Assembly: GCF_041807905.1 (NCBI RefSeq) | Contig: NZ_JBGVSA010000038.1 | Location: 1 to 25,570 of the forward strand | DNA length: 25,570 nt | DNA from: JBGVSA01 sp041807905 | Lineage (GTDB): Bacteria; Pseudomonadota; Gammaproteobacteria; Burkholderiales; Rhodocyclaceae | Direction: 5' to 3' | Shown: positions 1-6,422 of the stretch, in pieces | Layout: each line of letters begins with the position of its first letter | Position numbering within the stretch: the first letter of the stretch is position 1 | Notes under the pieces: generated by a model | Databases searched by the model: none | What the model was told of the DNA's origin: nothing | Seen by the model: the letters and a program-made list of their open reading frames with translations, nothing else | Made by a program: the position numbers and the translations under genes

Positions 1-90
1 ATTCGGCACCTGCGCCATCACGGACGCGCAAGACAATACAAGGCCGCTACCGACCGCCCACGCGCGTGCGTGCTTTCTCCTACCCATCAT
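1..90 (-). CDS. Secreted or envelope protein, N-terminal fragment (signal peptide only)
   Basis: Reading leftward from an ATG at 90 (a second ATG follows at once) the frame stays open to the window edge and gives 30 residues. They form a textbook Sec signal peptide: a basic start (MMGRRKHAR), a hydrophobic core (AWAVGSGLVLSCASVMA) and a likely signal peptidase I site VMA|QVP. An AGGA sits about seven bases before the first ATG. The gene is divergent from the lipoprotein gene at 497. The mature protein lies outside the window, so its function cannot be stated; an outer-membrane receptor or periplasmic protein are possibilities. Confidence 0.65.
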   Translation of the reverse strand, partial: MMGRRKHARAWAVGSGLVLSCASVMAQVPN

Positions 91-496
91 CAGTGATCCT
101 GCCCCGGTTGTTTTTGTGGGCTACACCGTCTCAGCGGCGCAACCTTGTGCGATGCAGGGTATTGGGCACCAACGTGGCAATCAACGCGGTGGTCGTCCGT
201 GAACGACCGTATCTTGATGCATGTCATGCGCGTATGTGGCGCGGGCGACTAATCGTACAGAGCTCTTAGTTCTCGCAAGGAAACTCCCTACACCCATTGG
301 TCTGTATTGATCTTTTAGGGGATCAGGAACGGCAGCATCCCGACACCAATGAATGTGACATATGGCGTGTAAGAAAAGTCTGTTTGCATATTTGGATTGC
401 GTTGCATCAATCATGCGAAAACACCCATGGGAATGATCTGTCATCCCTCTGCTTCACTTGGAGCGGGGGAGCCGGGATTCACTGGGGAGAAATGTA
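91..496. other. Divergent intergenic region, no gene recognised
   Basis: This stretch of about 400 bases lies between the leftward signal-peptide gene and the rightward lipoprotein gene, so it should hold two divergent promoters. The short open frames inside it have no ribosome sites and unconvincing composition. I could not pick out a confident -35/-10 pair or operator. The GGGGAGA just before the ATG at 497 is the ribosome binding site of the next gene. Confidence 0.5.
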
Positions 497-1135
497 ATGA
501 ACAAGATTCAACGCGCCGGACTGAGCGCGATTTCTGTGGCCTTGCTGGCGGCACTGACCGCGTGCGGTGGGGACGACGGCAACGACGACAACGGCGGCAG
601 CGTGTCCAGCGCGAGTTCCTCGAGCAGTTCCACGAGTTCGTCCAGTGCGTCGTCGGCCAGCGTTTCGTCAAGCAGCAGTTCGTCGTCGAGTGCTGCCGGC
701 ACCAAGACCTGCCCGGCCGACTATCGCTCGATCACGGTGTCGGGTTCGTTCATCGCCAACGCCAACCTGTCCATCAGTAGTCCTGACGGCAAGGCGCAGT
801 TGACGGCCAAGGCGCCGGCCACGAACCCGGGCAACTTCAAGCTGTGTGTCGGCACGCCTGCAGCGGACCAGTTGCCGGCATCGGCTGGGGCTCGCAACTA
901 CGAGGTGATCGGCGAAGGTGCGTACGCCGCGTTGCTCAATCCGACGCTCACCATCACCTACGCCACGGCCGGCAACATCACGATTGACCATCTGCCGATT
1001 CCCGCATCGGGCGCGTACGGCGGCACACCTGACCGCCACATCGCAGCGGCGGTGACGGCACAAGGCTCAGCCTTTACCTATGCCGTCGATGCGATGACGC
1101 CGGGTCTGTACATGACCAGTGAGCCGACGCCGTAA
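497..1135 (+). CDS. Lipoprotein with poly-serine linker, function unknown
   Basis: The 212-residue protein starts at ATG 497 behind a strong GGGGAGA; the longer frame from 458 lacks such a site. Residues 1-23 are a lipoprotein signal ending in the lipobox LTAC, with Cys23 as the lipidated residue. Next come an Asp/Gly/Asn-rich stretch and a low-complexity Ser linker at about residues 35-66. A globular domain follows, beginning at a Cys (CPADYRS) and rich in Thr, Ala and Gly, probably beta-structured. Asp at +4 and +5 rather than +2 suggests export to the outer membrane. The same plan (LTACGG plus Ser linker) recurs in the gene at 3523, although the C-terminal domains do not look alike. I recognise no family for the globular part. 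Confidence 0.8.
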   Translation: MNKIQRAGLSAISVALLAALTACGGDDGNDDNGGSVSSASSSSSSTSSSSASSASVSSSSSSSSSAAGTKTCPADYRSITVSGSFIANANLSISSPDGKAQLTAKAPATNPGNFKLCVGTPAADQLPASAGARNYEVIGEGAYAALLNPTLTITYATAGNITIDHLPIPASGAYGGTPDRHIAAAVTAQGSAFTYAVDAMTPGLYMTSEPTP

Positions 1136-1156
1136 GGCACTGACGACCGGTCTTTA

Positions 1157-1190
1157 CGGTGCGTTGCCCACGCTTGTGGTCGGCGCACCG
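1157..1190 (+). terminator. Hairpin after the first poly-Ser lipoprotein gene
   Basis: Twenty-two bases after the stop at 1135, CGGTGCG (1157-1163) pairs with CGCACCG (1184-1190). An inner stem, CCAC/GTGG (1168-1171 with 1176-1179), closes on GCTT. There is no following T-run, so it may act as an RNA 3'-end protector or a weak terminator rather than a classic intrinsic terminator. Confidence 0.4.
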
Positions 1191-1350
1191 CTGCCGATCT
1201 GCCCGTGCGGGCGGGGCGTCACTTGATCCGTGCCCCGTCGCGGAATCAGATCACGCCGCTGTTCGTCCGCGCCGATGACGATATGCAGGCGTGATGGTTG
1301 TGATCAATGGCGACACAGGTCACCGTCGACATTCTTGCGAGGGGAACTCC

Positions 1351-1749
1351 ATGAGTGACAACGGAGGAGACGACGACACGGGCCTCATCATCGTCTTCGC
1401 GTTGGGATTGGTGGGAGGGATTGTCGGGGCGGCCACGCTTGTCGGCGCACATCCGGCGACGAAGGCTGATTTCGTTCTTCACTCCGTTATTCTGGCAATA
1501 GCGGGGGGCGCCGGTGCCTACTTCATACCCAACTATGCGATATCGATTATCGCCAGTGCGATTACCTTGTGGTGGTTCGTCGCATGGCCGCTACTCGCCA
1601 GCATCGCGGCGGGGGGTGTGCTCCCGAGCGAAGTCATGCCCTATCACAATCGACCGTGGTGGAATTCCGTCATATTTCGCTGGCTTGTTGCCATGGCGTT
1701 AGGTGGTACAACGGCGTGGATTTTGAAGTCGGAGCGAGTTCAACATTGA
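1351..1749 (+). CDS. Small inner-membrane protein, about four transmembrane segments
   Basis: The start is ATG 1351, with GAGGGGAA 5-10 bases upstream. The frame is open further back but has no better site. The 132-residue product has an acidic N-terminus (SDNGGDDD) and four hydrophobic stretches: about residues 11-33 (GLIIVFALGLVGG...), 41-62 (VLHSVILAIAGG...), 64-87 (ISIIASAITLWWF...) and 108-126 (FRWLVAMALGG...). No catalytic motif or known family is recognised. It stands alone between the poly-Ser lipoprotein gene and the DUF2059-like gene, on the same strand. Confidence 0.65.
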   Translation: MSDNGGDDDTGLIIVFALGLVGGIVGAATLVGAHPATKADFVLHSVILAIAGGAGAYFIPNYAISIIASAITLWWFVAWPLLASIAAGGVLPSEVMPYHNRPWWNSVIFRWLVAMALGGTTAWILKSERVQH

Positions 1750-1862
1750 ACGTGCCACAGACTTCGGCATGGGGTAGATGCAACTGCCTCTGACGTACGA
1801 TTTTCAAATGTGCCGCTCGATATGGCAAAGGACGACGGTATCTCACACAGGAAGCAAGCAGT

Positions 1863-2694
1863 ATGAATTTCACAATAGTGCGCATGTGCTTGGCCGTCTC
1901 CGTCGCCGTCTCCGTCTTCGCAAGCGCACCTGCTCTTATGGCTGATCAGGGGCAAACGCAGAAAACCCAACTCATTCAGGCCATCGTAAAGGCACAGGGA
2001 ATGCAGGAGAGTCTCGACGCACAGCTTGAGGGGCAACGCAAGGCGCTCGAAGTCACCGCCATGAAAATTCTGCCTGATGCCGCGATCGCCAATTGCGACA
2101 AACAGTTCCCCGAAGAATTGGCGCTCTTGGCGAAATTCAGCGCCAGACTCAACAGCCTCCTTTCCGGTCAGGAGATGGCGGCAGCGTGGTCGACATTCTA
2201 CGGTCAGGATCTGTCGGTGAGCGAGCTAGAGTCCATCCTGAGCTACTACCAGTCGCCGGTTGGACAAAAGGATGTCGCAGCGACAAAGGCTGCGAGCCCC
2301 GCCATGGGTCTATGCTCGCACGATCCCCATTGCTCAATACGGCCCGATCCTGGCGATGCCAGCTACATTCAATGGGTCGGACGCGACACTGAACGTCGCG
2401 TTTGACCCCTCGACTGGCGCGCTAACGTCAGCAAAAATGAGCCAGAAGTCGCAGAACGTAGCGAGCACTGTCGAAGCAGCCCAAGGTGTGATCACAGCGG
2501 AAGGGGAACGCCGCCAAGCGAAAGCGACCGCGCAGAAGGCCGCCGAAGACGCTCAAAACTCCGTAGCACTCAACGAACAAAAGCGGACAAACGAGTTGGA
2601 TGCCGCAAGGATCAAGGCGCAGCAACAAGCACTTTGTCTTGCCGCACTTCAGGCCACGCCGCCCCCGACTGCAAAACCCGCCTTTTGCGATTGA
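1863..2694 (+). pseudogene. Periplasmic DUF2059-like protein, split by a frameshift near 2305
   Basis: The first frame starts at ATG 1863 behind AGGAAG. It encodes a Sec signal peptide (MNFTIVRMCLAVSVAVSVFA..., cleaved near ALMA) and a helical domain with the DUF2059-type sequence SELESILSYYQSPVGQKDV. At about codon 148 (SPAMG) meaning is lost, and this frame runs to a stop at 2405. The +1 frame takes up sensible protein at VYARTIPIAQYGPILAMPA and continues to 2694 through an alanine/glutamine-rich, probably coiled-coil tail ending PPPTAKPAFCD. Removing one G from the GGG at about 2306-2308 would join the two parts into one protein of about 276 residues. It is either a decayed gene or a one-base sequence error. 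Its role in the periplasm is unknown. Confidence 0.6.
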
Positions 2695-3097
2695 CGTCCT
2701 CCACGCCTGAACGACGGGGCTCCCTCGCCTGGAGGTGACCCGTCCCAGGTGCTTGGTGCTCCTTTGGGAAGCAGACGCACAGCCTGAAGCAGAATCAAAG
2801 AGTTGTGAACGAAACCAGCCACTTATCCAACGGCCCATCCACAATTTCTGTGGATTGACTCATCAACCGTCCCTCTCTGAGAAGGAAGGGCAATGGCGAC
2901 AAGGTAGCCTTAGCCCTAGCGCCTATTCGGACACTTCGAGTTGGGAGTTCCCGAGACATACAAAGAAGTGTGCAAGACGTCACCCGAATTGAATCAAATT
3001 GCTATCCATCTCAACTTCACATTGAATAACTGGGGCTAGTCTCAAAATGAGCTGGCCATCCGGCCGCCTCTTCCCTGAATGAACATGGAGCAAGGAC
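2695..3097. other. Intergenic stretch, no gene recognised
   Basis: About 400 bases lie between the DUF2059-like gene and the XRE-type regulator. Open frames here on both strands are short and lack ribosome sites. A small stem CCACA/TGTGG around 2840-2855 is the only clear symmetry. The last 100 bases are more AT-rich (for example GAATTGAATCAAATTGC) and presumably contain the promoter of the regulator at 3098, possibly self-regulated, but I cannot define its boxes with confidence. Confidence 0.4.
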
Positions 3098-3358
3098 ATG
3101 GCTGCAGCGAAGCAATCGAAGTGGATACGCGATCCCCACAAGCAACGCAAGTCGGAAGGTTTGAACCAGATTGCATTCTGGTCGCGCTTTGGCATCACGC
3201 AATCCGGTGGATCTCGGTACGAGTCCGGGCGGGCCATTCCGCTTCCCATCGCGATTCTGATGACCTTGATGGAGCAGGGGGCCATCTCTGAAGACGAACT
3301 AGCGCGCGCAAGAGCTTCGGCCCTGGTGACGCTCAAGGCCCAAAAGGGGAAGGCGTAG
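3098..3358 (+). CDS. XRE-type helix-turn-helix protein (small DNA-binding regulator)
   Basis: An 86-residue protein starting at ATG 3098 with AAGGA three bases upstream. Residues 21-48 read LNQIAFWSRFGITQSGGSRY followed by ESGRAIP. This is the lambda-Cro/XRE pattern: a helix with Q-x3-W, a glycine turn, a recognition helix TQSGGSRYE, then GR.IP. The tail (SEDELARARASALVTLKAQ) is helical and may dimerise. Such short proteins usually repress nearby promoters, or act as phage-like or antitoxin-type regulators. No toxin partner is visible beside it; the next gene downstream is a lipoprotein behind a hairpin. Confidence 0.75.
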   Translation: MAAAKQSKWIRDPHKQRKSEGLNQIAFWSRFGITQSGGSRYESGRAIPLPIAILMTLMEQGAISEDELARARASALVTLKAQKGKA

Positions 3359-3369
3359 CACCGGAGAAA

Positions 3370-3390
3370 CCCCGCCTCGACAGGGCGGGG
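3370..3390 (+). terminator. GC-rich hairpin after the XRE-type gene
   Basis: CCCCGCC (3370-3376) pairs perfectly with GGCGGGG (3384-3390) across a seven-base loop, starting 11 bases after the stop codon at 3358. No run of T follows (ATCCC), so its strength as an intrinsic terminator is uncertain. Confidence 0.5.
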
Positions 3391-3522
3391 ATCCCAACCT
3401 CACATATGTACTTTCGGGTGTAAGAAAATCCGGTAATAGAAAGGGAATTTTGAGCATGTAAGCAAAACGTCGCCCTCGGTAGACTTGCACTCGCAACACA
3501 CACAGAAATCTCCGGGGGAATT

Positions 3523-4530
3523 ATGCTGAATCGGTTGTCTATCTCTTCTTTGGCTTTCGCAACGAGTATCGCGCTCACCGCCTGTGGTGGAGGGGGCGGC
3601 GGCGGCGATGATGGCAGCGCTGCAGACTTCTCTTCCAGCTCGAAGAGTGCTTCAAGCTCGTCGTCCAGTTCGCGTTCCAGCACGAACAGCACGTCCAGCA
3701 CATCGAGCTCAAGTTCCAGCAGTGTGAGTAGCAGTACCAGCAGTATTAGCAGTAGCAGTTCCAGCAGCAGCTTGTCATCGAGTATCGCGGCAATCGGCAC
3801 CGCTCCCGCCGTGAATGGATCGGACTACGCCGTGGTGTGGTTCGACAAGTCTTTCACGCCGATCCGCTCGTCGCTCGCGGTTGCGGCATTCGAAGGGGTG
3901 CCGTTGGGCGCCATGCTTGTTCGCGAGGAAAGCGGTGCATTCTCCAAGATGCCGAATAAGTATGCCTTCTTGAACACCGACGTCATCCGCATGCATAACG
4001 GCACGATCGACGATATCTCTGGCAACGGTGAGTATGCGATCGGGCGATGGACAAACGGTCTCTATTACGCGAACACCTCTCCGCAGACGCTCACGAGTGC
4101 CGATGGTATTCACTACGTGGTCTATCAAAAGCTGCTCCTGGCAGCGGATGCCACCAACGGCCGCAAACTTCAGTGCAGGCTGCAGAACAGTACAAAGCCA
4201 ACATCGAGCAACGGGGTGGCTGCGCCTGGAACGGTCTCGGGCACGGTGACGCTCGACACTCGTACGCTTGCGTTCTCTTTCACGCTGAACCTGGCGGTCG
4301 GCGCGGATTCCGCGACGATCGGGCCAATGACTGCGACGCTACCCGCATCAACCACCTGGTGGAGCTTGAATTCCACCATGCTCGGGAGCGACAAGACTTC
4401 CGTCGCCCTTCTTCCGATCGGAACGGATAGCGAATCACCGACCCTAGCACTTGGATATACGGCACAAATGCCTACAGTTGGCTACGCAAACGGGGTAGCT
4501 ATCTTCAAGTGTGATCAAGTCGTCCTCTAA
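3523..4530 (+). CDS. Lipoprotein with long poly-serine linker, function unknown
   Basis: A 335-residue protein; ATG 3523 follows GGGGGAA. Residues 1-21 are a lipoprotein signal with lipobox LTAC (Cys21). Gly7 and Asp residues follow, then a Ser/Thr linker of about 55 residues (about 34-88) encoded by varied AGC/AGT/TCC/TCG codons, then a domain of about 245 residues. That domain has alternating hydrophobic strands, many Thr, Ser and Gly, and two widely spaced Cys (near LQCRLQ and at IFKCDQ) that could form a disulfide. Placement on the outer membrane with the domain held away by the linker is inferred. The N-terminal plan matches the gene at 497, so the two are probably linker-sharing relatives. 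No enzyme motif is recognised. Confidence 0.8.
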   Translation: MLNRLSISSLAFATSIALTACGGGGGGGDDGSAADFSSSSKSASSSSSSSRSSTNSTSSTSSSSSSSVSSSTSSISSSSSSSSLSSSIAAIGTAPAVNGSDYAVVWFDKSFTPIRSSLAVAAFEGVPLGAMLVREESGAFSKMPNKYAFLNTDVIRMHNGTIDDISGNGEYAIGRWTNGLYYANTSPQTLTSADGIHYVVYQKLLLAADATNGRKLQCRLQNSTKPTSSNGVAAPGTVSGTVTLDTRTLAFSFTLNLAVGADSATIGPMTATLPASTTWWSLNSTMLGSDKTSVALLPIGTDSESPTLALGYTAQMPTVGYANGVAIFKCDQVVL

Positions 4531-4547
4531 GGTCTGCTAGTAACGAA

Positions 4548-4576
4548 TTGCTGTTACCGCCGGCCTCCGGTACAAT
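4548..4576 (+). promoter_or_regulatory. Sigma-70-type promoter for the structured RNA and Abi_2 gene
   Basis: TTGCTG at 4548-4553 and TACAAT at 4571-4576 are separated by exactly 17 bases. The -10 box matches five of six consensus positions; the -35 box matches the first three. The expected start, at about 4582-4585, falls just before the folded RNA element, so the RNA would form the 5' end of the transcript. Confidence 0.6.
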
Positions 4577-4582
4577 CGGTCG

Positions 4583-4653
4583 CAACACACCCGCCACACG
4601 TCCTAGCTTCGGCTAGGGTCTGCGAAAGCAGTCGTGCAAAAGGCGGGTTTTCT
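4583..4653 (+). ncRNA. Compact three-way-junction RNA upstream of the Abi_2 gene
   Basis: Immediately after a good promoter the DNA can fold as follows. The outer stem is 4589-4595 (ACCCGCC) with 4642-4648 (GGCGGGT), and an inner stem is CACG 4597-4600 with CGTG 4633-4636. Inside are two adjacent hairpins: CCTAGC-TTCG-GCTAGG (4602-4617, UUCG tetraloop) and CTGC-GAAA-GCAG (4620-4631, GNRA tetraloop). A CAAAA bulge (4637-4641) precedes the closing strand, which runs into TTTTCT, so the outer stem can double as an intrinsic terminator. The product would be about 70 nt. Two ultra-stable tetraloops in a closed junction are unlikely by chance. It lies 19 bases before the Abi_2 start. The inferred role is an RNA partner or attenuator of the Abi protein. 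Confidence 0.6.
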
Positions 4654-4671
4654 ACGTCTACAGGTCAAACG

Positions 4672-5571
4672 TTGGAACTGCCTTCCTTCACTAAGCCGGC
4701 GGGAACACCAGAACAGCTCCTGAGCAAGCTCATTGTGCAAGGGCTGCACGTCCCTGCCGATGAACGCGACGAAGCTCTCCACTACTTCCGTTTTGTGGGT
4801 GCCTACCGGCTCAAGGGCTACTGGCATCACGAGATTGACCCAGCCACAAAGCGGTTTCCAGATGGCTTCACCTTTACGTCGATACGCCAACGATATGAAT
4901 TTGATCGTGAACTACGCGCCATAACGCTCGCGGCCATTGAGCGTCTGGAGGTAGCGATCCGCGTGGTGATCGCTGACTATCTAAGCCTACGGCATTCTCC
5001 ACATTGGTTTCTCGATCACAACGTCTTCCACCGCTCGAACAGCATTAGTTTGGGCGAAATACTCAAAAAGATCGAAGGTGATGTCGCAAGCTCGACGAGT
5101 TCGTTCATTAGGCACTATCAGGCCCGATACGGTCATCCGTATCTACCTCCCAGTTGGGCCATTACCGAGTGCGTGACTTTTGGCATCTGGTCACGCCTCT
5201 ACCAGGCCTTGCGAGATCCCCAAGACAAGAAAGGAATCGCCAAGCGTTTCGGAATCGACCAGCCCGAGACCTTCGGCTCTTGGGTACATGCGCTCACCGT
5301 GCTGCGCAATCGCGTAGCGCATCATGGCCAGCTCCTATACTGCCAACTCAGAGTTGGGCCCTCCAACTACAAGCGCGGCAAAATTCGCTTCACCGATACC
5401 AAAACCTACTATTCAGCCGCGGTCGTTATTCAGTACTTCCTCACGAACATGGGGCTACCGAATCGATGGCAGCAGCAGCTATCCGGTCTTCTGGCGTCGT
5501 TTCCGGGAATCGACGCCGCCCAACTAGGCTTCCCCGAGAACTGGGCTACTACATATCCTTGGGGTGGGTAG
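4672..5571 (+). CDS. Abi_2 family abortive-infection protein (AbiD/AbiF-like, HEPN RNase fold)
   Basis: A 299-residue protein of the Abi_2 family (Pfam PF07751). The N-terminus (FTKPAGTPEQLLSKLIVQGL, then HYFRFVGAYRLKGYWHH at about 42-58) matches the usual opening of this family. It supports the TTG start at 4672, which has AGG at 4662-4664. The core FDRELRAITLAAIERLEVAI (about 76-95), SWAITECVTFGIWSRLYQAL and the final LRNRVAHHGQLL (about 213-224) are hallmarks. The last holds the R-N-x3-H HEPN motif (R214, H219), implying RNA cleavage. Members cause abortive infection of phage-infected cells. The gene lies directly behind a structured RNA with its own promoter, suggesting an RNA-controlled toxin. 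Which RNA it cuts, and what triggers it, cannot be read from the sequence. Confidence 0.85.
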   Translation: MELPSFTKPAGTPEQLLSKLIVQGLHVPADERDEALHYFRFVGAYRLKGYWHHEIDPATKRFPDGFTFTSIRQRYEFDRELRAITLAAIERLEVAIRVVIADYLSLRHSPHWFLDHNVFHRSNSISLGEILKKIEGDVASSTSSFIRHYQARYGHPYLPPSWAITECVTFGIWSRLYQALRDPQDKKGIAKRFGIDQPETFGSWVHALTVLRNRVAHHGQLLYCQLRVGPSNYKRGKIRFTDTKTYYSAAVVIQYFLTNMGLPNRWQQQLSGLLASFPGIDAAQLGFPENWATTYPWGG

Positions 5572-5722
5572 ATTCGAAACGGCCGTATCAGTACAGAGCA
5601 GACCAAATCCGAAATGGAATTTCTCAACGGCCTTTAACGTTATAAAGACGGAGGGGCCAAAATGGTGGTCTAGCGAGGGGTATCACACAAATTAGTCTTT
5701 TGCTTGTGTCGGCTCCTCAAAA

Positions 5723-6130
5723 ATGGGTGCTGACAATATTGGATGGTGCGTGACGGGAAGCGGGGATTGGATTCCTTACAGTGGCCCAGGTGTTGGAAAT
5801 AAGGGCATCTCTTGGAGTTTCGGTTCTACCCTACAGAGTCAGACACCGGCCACCTCCTATCTCTACGGCCCTTCTGTTTCCGCTAACGTTATTCCGTTGG
5901 GGCGTTTTGCCGCCATCGGTTTTGGGATGGCCCCCAATACGAGAGGTTCAATGAACTTGGCTGATTGGTCGTGGGAGCCAAAACAAGGAGCAGTGCCAGT
6001 ATTGACAGTGGGTAGCATGGGCGCCGCAGCTACCTATGGTTTCAGAATAAAGGAGAATAGTGGTGGCTTACGGCGAAATACCGGTTATTGCCGTTCTTGT
6101 CTTGCTATTTGTCGTCGTTGGAGTGCGTAA
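5723..6130 (+). CDS. Hypothetical protein, possibly a 3' fragment of a larger gene
   Basis: The frame is open from 5696; the first ATG is 5723 and has no ribosome site. It encodes Gly/Ser/aromatic-rich, beta-looking protein (MGADNIGWCVTGSGDWIPYS, GNKGISWSFG, NVIPLGRFAAIGFG). This character stops near YGFRIK (about 6050), after which the translation is Cys/Arg-rich and looks out of frame. The next gene, with a clear AAAGGAG, starts at 6060 inside this frame, so the true end may be about 6050 after an indel. The composition resembles C-terminal tails of large secreted repeat proteins such as RHS, but I cannot confirm this. It may be a remnant. Confidence 0.3.
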   Translation: MGADNIGWCVTGSGDWIPYSGPGVGNKGISWSFGSTLQSQTPATSYLYGPSVSANVIPLGRFAAIGFGMAPNTRGSMNLADWSWEPKQGAVPVLTVGSMGAAATYGFRIKENSGGLRRNTGYCRSCLAICRRWSA

Positions 6131-6359
6131 CCACAGAACGGCAAAAAAAATGGTTCTTGAGTGGCTTGAGGAAAACGATCATGATCATTGTCGGATCGAG
6201 AGTATTCAGTTCCCTCCTTTTGGAGATCGAAGCGAAGCTCGCGTCATTTTAGTAAGTTCCTTCGGCCAGAGGCGCCTAGTCGTGTTGCGTTTGACAGAGA
6301 GGGGTTTCAGGGCTTTTCTGAAGAAGGCAGAGCTTCAGTCAATTTCCTCGTTGAATTGA
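6060..6359 (+). CDS. Small single-pass membrane protein
   Basis: It starts at GTG 6060 (or the adjacent GTG 6063) behind a strong AAAGGAG at 6049-6055. The 99-residue product has one N-terminal membrane helix (about residues 7-23, IPVIAVLVLLFVVVGVR) and a cytoplasmic domain with His/Asp-rich and basic patches (ENDHDHCRIESIQF, RRLVVLRLTERGFRAFLKKAE). No family is recognised. The gene ends 21 bases before an IS3-type end at 6380-6405, so its 3' end could have been trimmed by an old insertion. It may have been an immunity protein for the fragment upstream, but nothing shows this directly. Confidence 0.5.
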   Translation: MVAYGEIPVIAVLVLLFVVVGVRNHRTAKKMVLEWLEENDHDHCRIESIQFPPFGDRSEARVILVSSFGQRRLVVLRLTERGFRAFLKKAELQSISSLN

Positions 6360-6379
6360 CGTTTCCTCGATTATGACGT

Positions 6380-6405
6380 GAGCAGGTTTTTACTGGGTCA
6401 ATACA
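6380..6405 (-). repeat. Solo IS3-type terminal inverted repeat (remnant)
   Basis: Read leftward from 6405 the sequence is TGTATTGACCCAG, then TAAAAACCTGCTCA. The IS end at 25417 on the other strand reads TGTATTGACCCAG, then CGAAATCTGCTCA. Thirteen outer bases are identical and the inner CTGCTCA is shared, with one gap between. The body of the element should lie to the left of 6405, but no transposase sequence remains there, only about 20 further bases resembling a leader (TCGAGGAAACGTCA on the minus strand). This is a relic end. Confidence 0.6.
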
Positions 6406-6422
6406 GTACTTCGGAGCGGCCT

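Noticed and set aside
66..444. Short frames in the first 500 bases
   Set aside because: No ribosome sites or protein-like composition; the region is best read as a divergent promoter area.
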